DNA of 64,000 bases from Candidatus Helarchaeota archaeon (GCA_016840125.1 JAEOSY010000397.1:1-64000); one strand, 5' to 3'; counted from the first letter of the stretch, positions 9,481 to 18,909 are shown. Program-made: numbers and translations. The notes: generated by a model not told the origin, from the letters alone.

Positions 9481-12400
9481 GCGGCATTGGATACAAGGAA
9501 AAGGTAGGAGCAGTCCTAGTAGTAGGCGGTGGAATAGCGGGAATACAGTCCTCACTTGATCTTGCTGAAATGGGGTTTAAAGTCTTCCTATTGGAGAAAG
9601 GTCCCGCGATCGGAGGAAAAATGAGCCAATTAGACAAGACATTCCCAACTAATGATTGTGCCATCTGCATACTGAGTCCAAAATTGGTGGAGGCGGGAAG
9701 ACATCACAATATCCAAATTATCACCTTGGCTGAAATTGACAAAGTGGAGGGGGAATCCGGAAATTTTATGGTCACACTCAAGAAACAACCAAGATATATT
9801 GATGAATCGAAATGCACTGGTTGTGGATTGTGTTCCTCGTGGTGCCCGATAGACGCTTCCAGTGAATATGATGAAGGTTTAAGAAAGCGTAAAAGCATTT
9901 TTATTAGATACCCACAAGCAATTCCCAAATTACCTATGATAGATAAGTCGATCTGTATAGGTTGCAGGCTTTGTGAGTTTATTTGTGAAGCGAGAGCCTT
10001 GGATTTTACTCAACAGGAGGAATTAATTGATGTAAATGTGGGGGCAATTATTCTTGCAAAGGGCTCGGCCATCTACGATCCCACTTCCCTTAAACAATAT
10101 GGATATGGACAATATTCGAATGTGATTACAAGTTCTGAATTTGAACGAGTGTTAAGTGCCTCAGGTCCCTTTCAAGGTCATGTATTGCGTCCTTCGGATG
10201 GAAAGGGGCCACATAACGTTGCCTGGATTCAATGTGTTGGCTCAAGAGACCGAAAGATTGGAAATAATTACTGCTCAGCTGTCTGTTGCATGTATGCTCT
10301 TAAGGAATCAATTATAGCAAAGGAACATGCACCAGAATTAGAATGTCATATCTTTTTTATGGATATTAGAGTAACTGGGAAAGGGTTTGAAGAATATTCG
10401 GTTCGAGCCCAAGAAGATTATGATATCAAATTCCATAATGCACGAATTTCATATGTTGAGGAGGACCCACTTACAAAGGAAATAATTCTTTACTATGAAG
10501 ATAAAGAAACAGGTGGGGCAATAGCTTCCCGATTTGATCTTGTAGTTCTCTCTACCGGATATCAGCCGTCTCAAGAAGATATAGATCTCTGTAAAAAATT
10601 AGGAATCCAACTCAACGAGCATAACTTTTGTGCAGTCACTGCATTTAAACCATTAGAAACTAATGTCCCAGGTGTTTTTGCATGCGGCACTTTTTCTGGG
10701 CCGAAAGATATCCCTGAGACGGTTGCGGAAGCTAGTGCAGTTGCATCTAAAGCATCTGGACTTCTTGCTTCTGAACGAAATAAGCTGACTACAAAGAAAA
10801 AATACCCACCGGAAATCCAAGTGGTCGGTGAAGATCCACGTATTGGAGTGTTCGTATGCCACTGTGGGATAAATATAGGTGGCGTGGTTGATGTTCCAGA
10901 TGTGGTAGACTACGTAAAGGATCTACCAAATGTAATTTATGCTGAGAGGAACATCTATACCTGCTCTCAGGATACACAAGATAAAATAAAGGAAATTATA
11001 AAGGAAAAGGGTATCAATCGAGTTATCGTTGCTTCATGTACACCTCGAACCCATGAATCACTTTTTCAAAACACTATCAGGGAGGCTGGACTCAATCGCT
11101 ACCTATTTGAACTAGTGAACATCCGCGAGCACTGTTCTTGGGTTCATATGAGAGAGCCAGATAAGGCCACTAACAAAGCCAAAGAATTGGTGGCTATGAC
11201 CGTCGCTAAATCTAAACTCTTACAGCCAGTACATGAAATTTCTATGGATATCACACAATCCGGTGTTGTAATTGGGGGGGGAATTGCGGGCATGACCGCA
11301 GCTTTGGAGCTAGCAAATCAAGGGTATACCATCCATTTAATTGAAAAGGAAGCCGAATTAGGGGGACTCACACGTAAAATCCATTATATTCTTGAAGATG
11401 AAGATCCCCAATTATATCTAAAAAAACTAATCATTGATGTTAGTAATAACGATAAAATTACCACTTTAACAAGTGCGTCCATTGAAGATATAACGGGATA
11501 TGTTGGAAATTATAACATATTGGTTAAAAATCAAGAAGACAGCAGGGAGATTGAGGCAGGTATAATAATTGTGGCTACAGGGGGATTAGAACATAAACCG
11601 AACGAATTCTTATATGGAAAAGATGAGCGTATCTTAACACAACAAGAATTAGAACAAAAAATCAATAGGGATAAGATAAAAGCAAAATCGGTGGTAATGA
11701 TCCAATGTGTGGGATCGAGAAATAAAACGCGCCCCTATTGCAGTAAAATATGCTGCTCTGTTGCTATTAAAAATGCCCTCAAATTGAAAGTACAGAACCC
11801 CAGAATCAATATCTCCATCCTCTATCGCGATATTCGAACCTATGGATTTAAAGAAGAATATTATGAGAAAGCTAGGGTATTAGGAATCAATTTTTTTCAA
11901 TATAATGAGAATAATCCTCCTGAAATTAAGATAAAAAAGAAGCAGTTACAAGTTTCGGTATTTAATGTGGATACACAATCCAAAATGATTTTAACGCCGA
12001 ATTTAGTGGGATTAAGTACGCCCATAGTGCCGCCAGAAAATAAGGACTTAGCACAGATGTTGAAGGTCCCTCTCGATCAGAATGGATTCTTTCTTGAAGC
12101 CCATGCAAAATTACGACCCCTTGACTTTGCCACCGATGGAATCTTTCTGTGTGGTGCCGCTCAATGGCCTAAATTTATGAATGAAGCTATTGCCCAGGCA
12201 AGAGGAGCTGCAGCAAGGGCAACAACCATTTTATCAAAAGAAAAAATTACGGTAATTGGAGCTACAGCCAGAGTCAATGAGGATCTCTGTATCGGCTGTG
12301 GTTCATGTCAAGAAATTTGTCCGTATAATGCAATTCAAATGCAATTGAAGGAGAAAAAACTTGAAAGGACCACGATCTTAACTTATCAATCTCACGTGCT

Positions 12401-12539
12401 TGAAGCGGCATGCAAGGGATGTGGTGCGTGCAGCGCGGCGTGCCCAGTACAGGCAATCACAGTCCCGCACTTTACGAATACTCAAATCTTGGAGATGGTC
12501 AGATCTCTTACGAGGAAGGAGGCTAAGAATGGCACCTAA
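9477..12539 (+). CDS. hdrA: Double HdrA (HdrA-HdrA' fusion), copy 2
   Basis: 1020 aa with the same architecture as copy 1. The first half is HdrA with FAD motif (VVGGGIAGIQSSLDL), NDCAICILSP and inserted ferredoxin (CTGCGLCSSWCP, CIGCRLCEFIC). The second half starts at VCHCGINIGG (about 460), has FAD motif VIGGGIAGMTAALEL (about 596) and ends with CIGCGSCQEICP and CKGCGACSAACP. GTG start at 9477 overlaps the preceding stop (GTGA). Similarity to copy 1 runs over the whole length, so with the flanking mvhD genes this is a tandem duplication of a two-gene module followed by divergence. It probably docks to the same or a parallel bifurcating complex; which donor each copy serves is unknown. Confidence 0.9.
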   Translation: MSGIGYKEKVGAVLVVGGGIAGIQSSLDLAEMGFKVFLLEKGPAIGGKMSQLDKTFPTNDCAICILSPKLVEAGRHHNIQIITLAEIDKVEGESGNFMVTLKKQPRYIDESKCTGCGLCSSWCPIDASSEYDEGLRKRKSIFIRYPQAIPKLPMIDKSICIGCRLCEFICEARALDFTQQEELIDVNVGAIILAKGSAIYDPTSLKQYGYGQYSNVITSSEFERVLSASGPFQGHVLRPSDGKGPHNVAWIQCVGSRDRKIGNNYCSAVCCMYALKESIIAKEHAPELECHIFFMDIRVTGKGFEEYSVRAQEDYDIKFHNARISYVEEDPLTKEIILYYEDKETGGAIASRFDLVVLSTGYQPSQEDIDLCKKLGIQLNEHNFCAVTAFKPLETNVPGVFACGTFSGPKDIPETVAEASAVASKASGLLASERNKLTTKKKYPPEIQVVGEDPRIGVFVCHCGINIGGVVDVPDVVDYVKDLPNVIYAERNIYTCSQDTQDKIKEIIKEKGINRVIVASCTPRTHESLFQNTIREAGLNRYLFELVNIREHCSWVHMREPDKATNKAKELVAMTVAKSKLLQPVHEISMDITQSGVVIGGGIAGMTAALELANQGYTIHLIEKEAELGGLTRKIHYILEDEDPQLYLKKLIIDVSNNDKITTLTSASIEDITGYVGNYNILVKNQEDSREIEAGIIIVATGGLEHKPNEFLYGKDERILTQQELEQKINRDKIKAKSVVMIQCVGSRNKTRPYCSKICCSVAIKNALKLKVQNPRINISILYRDIRTYGFKEEYYEKARVLGINFFQYNENNPPEIKIKKKQLQVSVFNVDTQSKMILTPNLVGLSTPIVPPENKDLAQMLKVPLDQNGFFLEAHAKLRPLDFATDGIFLCGAAQWPKFMNEAIAQARGAAARATTILSKEKITVIGATARVNEDLCIGCGSCQEICPYNAIQMQLKEKKLERTTILTYQSHVLEAACKGCGACSAACPVQAITVPHFTNTQILEMVRSLTRKEAKNGT

Positions 12540-12909
12540 CATTGTCGCGTTTTTATGCAACTGGTGTGGTTACGCGGGCGCAGATCTAGCAGGAGTCAGC
12601 AGATTTCAATATCCTCCCTCTGTCAAAATTATTCGTGTCATGTGTTCTGGGAGAGTTGACCCTGTATTTATTTTAAAAGCATTAGAGAATGGCGCTGATG
12701 GAGTGCTTGTTTGTGGGTGCCATATAGGGGATTGTCATTATTTAACAGGGAACCTTAAAGCAGAGAAACGGGTAGAACAAACAATGAAACTGTTAGAAAC
12801 AATTGGTATAGATTCTAAACGCCTCCGTTTAGAGTGGGTTTCTGCTTCAGAGGGAGGAAAATTTGCAGTCGTCGTGAAAGAATTTACTGAGTTCTTAGAA
12901 CAATTATGA
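12529..12909 (+). CDS. mvhD: MvhD-like 2Fe-2S electron-transfer subunit, short form
   Basis: 126 aa, the minimal MvhD length. Motifs CNWCGYAGADLAG, VMCSGRVDP and CGCHIGDCHYLTGN match the upstream MvhD closely. The ATG at 12529 is chosen because a GAGGAAGGAGG ribosome site lies 8-15 bases before it and homology begins there; the open frame further upstream is a shadow of hdrA. It overlaps the end of the double hdrA by 11 bp. It lacks the C-terminal extension of the first MvhD, so the two copies probably differ in their partner. It ends the electron-transfer cluster. Confidence 0.9.
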   Translation: MAPNIVAFLCNWCGYAGADLAGVSRFQYPPSVKIIRVMCSGRVDPVFILKALENGADGVLVCGCHIGDCHYLTGNLKAEKRVEQTMKLLETIGIDSKRLRLEWVSASEGGKFAVVVKEFTEFLEQL

Positions 12910-13014
12910 ACTCTCAAGATAACAGTTAAATTACAAAAATATTGAGAGGGGAGTGCAATAGATTTATTTTTGTGAAGAGATAAAACTATAAATTAAAAGA
13001 ATTTGGGGAAATCT

Positions 13015-13746
13015 ATGTTAGATGCTCTGAATGGATCATACTATGAAGAAATTTACCAGGTTGCATATGAGATATTAGTAGTTCGAGAGATTTTCAATGC
13101 AAGCTTGATTGTTGCATTAGCAATTTTCGCAGGTTTTTTCATTTTAAGATCGCGAAAGGAAGAAAAAGGGTCAGCTCAGCGAAATATTTTTTTAGGATAT
13201 TGTTTGTTCCTTTGTTCTTATGCCATAACCCGTATATTTTTTGTGTTTTCCGATGTTGAACTCTGGTTTGCATATGATCATCATGGTTTAACCAATACGA
13301 TTTTAAATGAGATATATGTGGGAATAGGTTACTCGGCTGGAATTCTTGGAGCACTGTGTCTCTTGATTATGATAGAACGGTATTTAATCCGTACTAGATA
13401 TATTTTTTCAATACTAGCGATAGGAATCTTTATTTTATCGGTTATTTCGATCTTTCCCCTTATTCCAACTGACATTCCTCAAACAATCATCACGGTAGTT
13501 TTCCCTGTGTTCTTTGGCGTAATTTTGTTGTTATATCTTTACGTTGTTTTTAAATCAGCAGGAGAAGCACGTAAGAAGGCGATCGGCATTGTTTTAGGGC
13601 TTCTTGTAATGATAGTGGGCTTTTTATTCGGATCTGCGCTGATTGGAGATTTTATTGACCCAGCGGGTTTATATATCATCCGGATTTTAATAGAACCGTT
13701 TGTCGTCATTCTAGGGAGCGCAATTTTCACCCTTTCCCAGCGATGA
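13015..13746 (+). CDS. Polytopic membrane protein of unknown function (about 7 TM)
   Basis: 243 aa from the ATG at 13015, which has GGGG about 8 bases upstream (a TTG at 13003 would add four residues). The N-terminal acidic segment (LNGSYYEEIYQVAYEIL) is followed by about seven hydrophobic segments, for example NASLIVALAIFAGFFIL, FLGYCLFLCSYAITRIFFVF and ILGALCLLIMI. No catalytic motif is seen. The layout resembles the 7TM sensor-like parts of archaeal membrane proteins but without any kinase or output domain. It lies 105 bp after mvhD and could be read through from the hdr operon or be independent. Confidence 0.6.
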   Translation: MLDALNGSYYEEIYQVAYEILVVREIFNASLIVALAIFAGFFILRSRKEEKGSAQRNIFLGYCLFLCSYAITRIFFVFSDVELWFAYDHHGLTNTILNEIYVGIGYSAGILGALCLLIMIERYLIRTRYIFSILAIGIFILSVISIFPLIPTDIPQTIITVVFPVFFGVILLLYLYVVFKSAGEARKKAIGIVLGLLVMIVGFLFGSALIGDFIDPAGLYIIRILIEPFVVILGSAIFTLSQR

Positions 13747-13788
13747 ATCTAGAATATTAGAAATTAGCGCCCAGTTGAACAATGGAAT

Positions 13789-13798
13789 TATTTATAAT
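13789..13798 (+). promoter_or_regulatory. TATA-box candidate for fwdA
   Basis: TATTTATAAT lies in the 107-bp gap between the membrane protein and fwdA, about 56-65 bases before the chosen ATG at 13854. This is a plausible archaeal TATA position with a short leader. No further support is available. Confidence 0.35.
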
Positions 13799-13853
13799 AG
13801 TATTTTCTTATTGGTAATTGAAACTGTTAAACACATTCAATGAGGTTATGCTA

Positions 13854-15578
13854 ATGGCTAAACCACTTCTGATTAAGAATGGGTTTGTAATCGACCCCTG
13901 GAATAAAATTAATGGAGAGAAGATGGATCTTGGCATTAAAAATGGGAAAATTGTTGATGCCAGCTCAGTAAAAGGCGGTGACGTCATCGATGTCAGCGGT
14001 ATGGTTGTCATGCCTGGTGGCGTTGACATCCATTCACACATAAGTGGTGCGAAGGTGAATTGTGGGCGACTTATGCGCCCAGAGGATCATCGCAAAGATG
14101 AGGTGAAAAAAACCGCCATAACCCATTCAGGAGTGGGCTATTCTGTGCCATCCACTTTCGTTACTGGTTACCGGTACTCGAAAATGGGGTGGACCACCGT
14201 ATTTGAGCCAGCAACTCCGCCCTTAAAAACACGCCATACCCATGAGGAGTTTAGTGACATCCCAAATCTTGATAAGGCATGTTTCCCGCTGTTAGGAAAT
14301 AATTATTTTGTAATGGATTACATCAGAGATGGTAATGTAGAGGAATTAGCAGGATTTATTGCATGGTTACTCAGCGCAACGAAAGGATACGCCGTGAAGT
14401 TGGTTAATCCAGGTGGTGTCGAGAATTGGGGTTGGGGAAAGAATGTGCAAAATATTGATGATATCGTCTTTCATTTTGAAGTAAGCCCTCGGCAAATAAT
14501 TACGGGGCTTTGTGAAGCCAATGAGAAATTAGGCTTACCGCACACAATTCATGTCCATGGAACTGGTCTGGGGCATCCGGGTTGTGTAAATACCACCAAG
14601 GAAATCTTTGAATGTGTAAAAGGGCATGGAAATGGGCGCAAGGAAATCATGCACTTTACCCATCTCCAATTCAACGCCTACGGAGGAACAAGTTGGAAAG
14701 ATTTCGAGTCAGGTGCCTCCCAAATTACTGATTACATTAATCAAAATGACCACATCACCGTGGATGTGGGACAGGTTATTTTTGGGGATACGACAACTAT
14801 GACAGGAGATGGTCCCTGGGAGTTTAATTTACAACATCTTGGGGCAACCATGCCATGGGGGCAAAAGCCAGGTATGAAATGGATTAATGGGGATGTAGAG
14901 GCAGAGTGTGGTTCAGGTGTGGTTCCATATATCTTCAGTAAAAAAGTATTTGTCAATGCAATTCAGTGGGCCATTGGATTAGAATTAGCACTACTCATTA
15001 AAAATCCATACCAAGTTTGCCTCACGACGGATCATCCCAATGGTGGCCCTTTCTTCTTCTATCCGAGAATAATTTCGTGGCTAATGAGCAAGCCCGCCCG
15101 GGATAAAGAATTAGAGAGTTGCCATAAATATGCAACTGAACGCACAACTTTAAAAGATATTTCCCGCGAACTTACTCTAGAGGAAGTTGCAATACTTACC
15201 AGAGTTGGGCAGGCTAAAGCATTAGGTTTGATTGAGCAAGGAAAAGGTCATCTAGGAGTTGGAGCGGATGCTGACATTGCTATCCACAATCTCGGCTTAG
15301 AGGAAAAGGACCCCGCGAAAATTGAAAAAGCCTTCACCGCAGCAGCTTATACCATTAAGGGTGGTGAAGTTCTAGTGAAAAATGGGGAAATTGTGAAAGT
15401 TGTTGATGGGAAAACATTCTGGGTTGATGCAAAAGTTTCAGATGATCTTGCAACACGAGTACAACAAGAATTAGCAGCAAAATGGAATAGCTATTATTCA
15501 ATTAACCTCGCAAACTATCCCGTGGGTCTAGAATATCTAAAACAATCGAGCCCCATCGAAATTCAAGCTAAATTCTGA
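13854..15578 (+). CDS. fwdA: FwdA/FmdA, formylmethanofuran dehydrogenase subunit A (metal-dependent amidohydrolase)
   Basis: 574 aa from ATG 13854, chosen because GAGGTT stands 7 bases before it; family length is about 570. Metal-site motifs of the amidohydrolase fold are intact: GVDIHSHISG (His60, His62), AVKLVNPGG (the carboxylysine position), TIHVHGTGLGHPG, HFTHLQFNAYG and the Asp of CLTTDHPNGGPFFFYP. In Fwd the subunit interconverts formate and formylmethanofuran, fed by CO2 reduction in the FwdB/D subunit. No other fwd subunit is in the window, so it either joins subunits encoded elsewhere or works alone as a deformylase-like hydrolase. Hdr and Fwd are physically linked in some methanogens, which makes its place after the hdr genes suggestive. 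Confidence 0.9.
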   Translation: MAKPLLIKNGFVIDPWNKINGEKMDLGIKNGKIVDASSVKGGDVIDVSGMVVMPGGVDIHSHISGAKVNCGRLMRPEDHRKDEVKKTAITHSGVGYSVPSTFVTGYRYSKMGWTTVFEPATPPLKTRHTHEEFSDIPNLDKACFPLLGNNYFVMDYIRDGNVEELAGFIAWLLSATKGYAVKLVNPGGVENWGWGKNVQNIDDIVFHFEVSPRQIITGLCEANEKLGLPHTIHVHGTGLGHPGCVNTTKEIFECVKGHGNGRKEIMHFTHLQFNAYGGTSWKDFESGASQITDYINQNDHITVDVGQVIFGDTTTMTGDGPWEFNLQHLGATMPWGQKPGMKWINGDVEAECGSGVVPYIFSKKVFVNAIQWAIGLELALLIKNPYQVCLTTDHPNGGPFFFYPRIISWLMSKPARDKELESCHKYATERTTLKDISRELTLEEVAILTRVGQAKALGLIEQGKGHLGVGADADIAIHNLGLEEKDPAKIEKAFTAAAYTIKGGEVLVKNGEIVKVVDGKTFWVDAKVSDDLATRVQQELAAKWNSYYSINLANYPVGLEYLKQSSPIEIQAKF

Positions 15579-15608
15579 TTTTTTAACCAAATCTTTCTTT
15601 TTATTTAT

Positions 15609-15764
15609 TTAGAATTCCTTCATTTCTTTTTCAAGTCCTAACTCATTAACAACCTCTTTTTTAATAGGTCTTAATATATCCACTGCATGCTTTAATTCGG
15701 GCAATTTCCCCAGATCTATCTTGGTTTTTTTAATCAAATTTATAAGGTTTGACTTTCGTATATT
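15609..15764 (-). pseudogene. Remnant of a second FGGY carbohydrate kinase, inverted
   Basis: On the minus strand about 45 codons remain readable: INLIKKTKIDLGKLPELKHA then VDILRPIKKEVVNELGLEKE, ending in TAA (15609-15611). They align with LIKKFKIDKAKLPRLMQA and IDILGPIKKKVADELGLDKN in the intact kinase that starts at 15810 on the other strand. There is no start codon with a ribosome site, and a stop (TGA, 15767-15765) closes the frame upstream. It is therefore a decayed internal fragment of a kinase paralogue, in inverted orientation to the living copy. The match is recognisable at protein level only, so the duplication is old. Confidence 0.7.
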
Positions 15765-15809
15765 TCATTCAATTACTAATTTGTCCCCTAAACGTGGAGT
15801 CTGAAGGAA

Positions 15810-17432
15810 ATGGCTAAAAAAGATATCAAATATATACTTGCCCATGACCATGGAACATCTGGTAGCAAGGCTGCAATTATATCTACACATGGAGAAGTTG
15901 TTGATTTTGAATTTCAAGAAACCCCGCTTTATCTATTCGAGGGTGGCGGTGCCGAACAGGACCCTGCAGAATGGTGGGATGCCATCATGACTACATCAAA
16001 AAAGTTGATTGGTAAGGAGCTTGTCCCGGTCGAGGATATTGTCGCTGTTTGTGTCTCAAGTCAATGGTCTGGGATCGTTGCGGTCGATAAAGACGGAAAT
16101 CATCTAATGAATGCAATTATTTGGATGGATACGCGCGGTCAACCTTACATCAAGAAGCTCATGGGGGGATTACTCAATATATCGGGTTATAATATTAAAA
16201 TTATTCTCCAATATTTTCTGCACTTAGGTGGGCTGATAAGAACAACGGGTGGTGCGCCAACACTCGGGGGAAAAGATCCTTTAGCAAAAATCCTTTATAT
16301 TAAGAATGAGCTTCCTGAGATCTATAAAAAAACTCACAAGTTTCTAGAGTGTAAGGATTATCTTAATCTCAAATTTACAGGCGAATTTGCTTCTTCATAT
16401 GATAGTATACAACTTTATTGGTTAACAGACATTCGGGATATAAATAACATTCAATATCATGATAAATTAATCAAGAAATTTAAAATAGATAAAGCTAAAT
16501 TACCCAGGCTAATGCAGGCGATTGACATATTGGGTCCCATTAAGAAAAAGGTGGCGGATGAATTAGGGCTTGATAAAAATGTCCAAGTGGTGATGGGAAG
16601 CCCTGATGTTCAATCTGCCGCGGTTGGATCTGGCGCTATTCGGGATTACGAAACACACGTCTATATTGGAACCTCCTCCTTTCTCGTTTGCCATGTTCCA
16701 TTTCAAAAAACAGATCTTTTTCATAATTTTGCATCCCTTCCCTCATCCATTCCTGGAAAATATTTTACCGCCATAGAGCAAGAAACAGCAGGCGCAACGC
16801 TCTCCTTTCTTCGAGATAACCTCCTGTACCATAAAGATGAACTACTCAATGAAGAACAGATTGATGAGGATAAATTGAAGACGGGGGTTTATAAGATCTT
16901 TGATCAAATTGTTGAAACATCTCCCGCTGGAAGTAATAAGCTAATTTTCACACCATGGCTCTGGGGTGAGCGGGCGCCAATCGAAGACCACACTGTTAGG
17001 GGCGCACTGGTAAATATCTCCCTAAAAACAACAAGAGCTGATCTCATACGAGCCATTTATGAGGGAGTAGCTTACAACACCCGATGGGTCTTACAATATT
17101 TAGAGAAATTCTGTGGTCGAAAGTTGGAACCCATTAATATGATCGGTGGGGGCGCTAAATCAAACATTTGGTGTCAAATTTATGCAGATGTTCTGAACCG
17201 TACTATTCGCCAAGTGAAAGATCCCATACAAGCTAATGCCCGAGGGGCCGCATTTATTGCATCCGTTGGATTAGGGTATATTACCTTTGATGACATTCCT
17301 AAATTCATAAAATATGAAAATACCTTCACTCCAAATCCTAAACACAGAGAAATCTACGATGAATTATTCGAGGAATTTAAGACTATTTATAAAAATAACA
17401 AAGAGATGTATTCTAGATTAAATCGTAGATAG
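15810..17432 (+). CDS. FGGY-family carbohydrate kinase (xylulokinase-like)
   Basis: 540 aa, slightly longer than typical xylulokinases (about 490-520). The N-terminal actin-like ATPase motif HDHGTSGSKAAII, the substrate-region WMDTRGQPY and the second-domain motifs GSPDVQSAAVGSGAI, YIGTSSFLVCH and MIGGGAKSNIWCQIYADVL are present. The reaction would be ATP-dependent phosphorylation of a sugar or polyol; xylulose, ribulose or glycerol cannot be told apart by eye. ATG follows a GAAGGA ribosome site. A decayed fragment of a paralogue lies inverted in its upstream region. The downstream PaaK-like gene is 158 bp away and probably separate. Confidence 0.88.
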   Translation: MAKKDIKYILAHDHGTSGSKAAIISTHGEVVDFEFQETPLYLFEGGGAEQDPAEWWDAIMTTSKKLIGKELVPVEDIVAVCVSSQWSGIVAVDKDGNHLMNAIIWMDTRGQPYIKKLMGGLLNISGYNIKIILQYFLHLGGLIRTTGGAPTLGGKDPLAKILYIKNELPEIYKKTHKFLECKDYLNLKFTGEFASSYDSIQLYWLTDIRDINNIQYHDKLIKKFKIDKAKLPRLMQAIDILGPIKKKVADELGLDKNVQVVMGSPDVQSAAVGSGAIRDYETHVYIGTSSFLVCHVPFQKTDLFHNFASLPSSIPGKYFTAIEQETAGATLSFLRDNLLYHKDELLNEEQIDEDKLKTGVYKIFDQIVETSPAGSNKLIFTPWLWGERAPIEDHTVRGALVNISLKTTRADLIRAIYEGVAYNTRWVLQYLEKFCGRKLEPINMIGGGAKSNIWCQIYADVLNRTIRQVKDPIQANARGAAFIASVGLGYITFDDIPKFIKYENTFTPNPKHREIYDELFEEFKTIYKNNKEMYSRLNRR

Positions 17433-17590
17433 GAATAAGTGTTGCTTCATCCTGTTATCGCCTAAATTATGTCCAAAGTTATAAATTTTGGAATATTAGG
17501 CATCTTTAAAGACTCATAAAAATACCTTTAAGAAAAATTGTTTCAATTTATCCAATGTAGATTGTTATTCTGATGGAGCAGAGGAATTTC

Positions 17591-18898
17591 ATGGACTTGA
17601 AGGACTTCGATAAATTAGCATATATGAAGCCAGACGAAACTATTCAACTCCAAGAAAAAAGATTGCGGAAAATTGTGAAATTCGCCTATGATAACGCTGA
17701 ATTATATCATAATAAGATGAAATCTGCAAATCTTAAACCAGAGGATATCAAAACTATTGAAGATCTACAGAAAATCCCCTTCTCCAGTAAGATAGATATA
17801 GTGAAAGACCCTATTTCGGCAGTCGGAGATAAAGATAATTTATTTAAACTTCACACTACCTCTGGTACCTCAGGAAAGGGGGAAACAATTGTCTATTTCA
17901 CCTATAACGATTGGGAACGGTATACTATACAAAACACGCGCTGTTTAATCTCAGCTGGTTTCACAAAGGATGATATTGTATATAATTCAACACCGTATGG
18001 TTTGTTTTTTGCAGGACAAGTTCTTCATGACGGAGCTAAAGTGTTAGGGGCGTTCATTATTCCTGCCAGCACCCTTAAAACGGGCTGGGCGCATATTAAC
18101 TATATCAATAATCCGTTTTTCAAGCCAACTGCGTTTGTTGGGTTAGCTCAATATTTATTACGTTGGGGTCACGCATGGTTAAAAAAAGGAGGAGATCCTA
18201 CAAAATCGCTGCTTAAAAAGGCTTATGTCTTGGGAGAACCGGTTCCGCAACCATTAAGAGAAAAAATTGAAACTATGTGGGATTTAGATTGTAGGATTGG
18301 TTACGGGTTGAGTGAAGTGGGGGCTAGCGCAGAGTGCGATGAAAAAAATGGATATCATTGGTGTGAAGATGAAGTGATTGTTGAGGTTGTAGATCCGAAG
18401 ACAGGAAATCCAGTAAATGAAGGGGAAAAAGGTGAATTGGTTTATACAACCTTAACAAAAACTGGGACTCTGGCGATTAGATATAGATCAGGTGATGAAT
18501 CAGCCATTCTTGGGAGGGTTTGTTCATGTGGAAGAACACATGTAAAGCTGAGGTTGATAGAGACCCGAATTGATGATTTAATGAAGGTTAAAGGGACCTT
18601 AGTTAGTCCATATACTATCGAGGATGCGGTGTACACGCAGGATATTGAAACTTTTCTCTGCGTCATTGATAAAGTGCAAGATTCAGATGTAATTCGTCTT
18701 TATATCAAAGCAACTGAATCAAAAGCGCTCCAAAATCAATTAATAACTGAATTTCAAACGAGAGCGAAGTTTAGTCCAACTATTATGAAATTTGTCAATG
18801 ACCTCCCACAGATTGGACGGAAGGGTAAACGGGTAGTTGATTTAAGGAAAGAGAGTCCATTAAATAAGATAGTTCAGGATTTTGAAAACTCACTTTGA
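17591..18898 (+). CDS. paaK: PaaK-like phenylacetate-CoA ligase family adenylate-forming enzyme
   Basis: 435 aa from ATG 17591, preferred over ATG 17573 because GAGGAA lies 8 bases before it. Family motifs: YHNKMKSANLKPEDIKTIEDL near the N-terminus, the P-loop HTTSGTSGKGETIVYF, IGYGLSEVGA in the adenylation core, YRSGDESAIL and the C-terminal hinge and K-containing DDLMKVKGTLVSP. A CSCGRTHV zinc-ribbon-like insertion typical of PaaK is kept. It forms an acyl-CoA from an aryl or other carboxylate, ATP and CoA. The substrate is unknown, and no ring-degradation genes are nearby. The next gene (HAD phosphatase) begins 11 bp after the stop, suggesting an operon. Confidence 0.87.
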   Translation: MDLKDFDKLAYMKPDETIQLQEKRLRKIVKFAYDNAELYHNKMKSANLKPEDIKTIEDLQKIPFSSKIDIVKDPISAVGDKDNLFKLHTTSGTSGKGETIVYFTYNDWERYTIQNTRCLISAGFTKDDIVYNSTPYGLFFAGQVLHDGAKVLGAFIIPASTLKTGWAHINYINNPFFKPTAFVGLAQYLLRWGHAWLKKGGDPTKSLLKKAYVLGEPVPQPLREKIETMWDLDCRIGYGLSEVGASAECDEKNGYHWCEDEVIVEVVDPKTGNPVNEGEKGELVYTTLTKTGTLAIRYRSGDESAILGRVCSCGRTHVKLRLIETRIDDLMKVKGTLVSPYTIEDAVYTQDIETFLCVIDKVQDSDVIRLYIKATESKALQNQLITEFQTRAKFSPTIMKFVNDLPQIGRKGKRVVDLRKESPLNKIVQDFENSL

Positions 18899-18909
18899 GG
18901 TTTAATAAG

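Noticed and set aside
12400..12528. N-terminal extension of the second MvhD (open frame from 12400)
   Set aside because: The extra Arg/Ala-rich residues are a shadow of the HdrA ferredoxin region; the ribosome site and homology begin at 12529.
13015..13746. Histidine-kinase N-terminal sensor fragment
   Set aside because: The protein ends after the last TM helix with a normal stop and no kinase remnant follows, so there is no sign of truncation.
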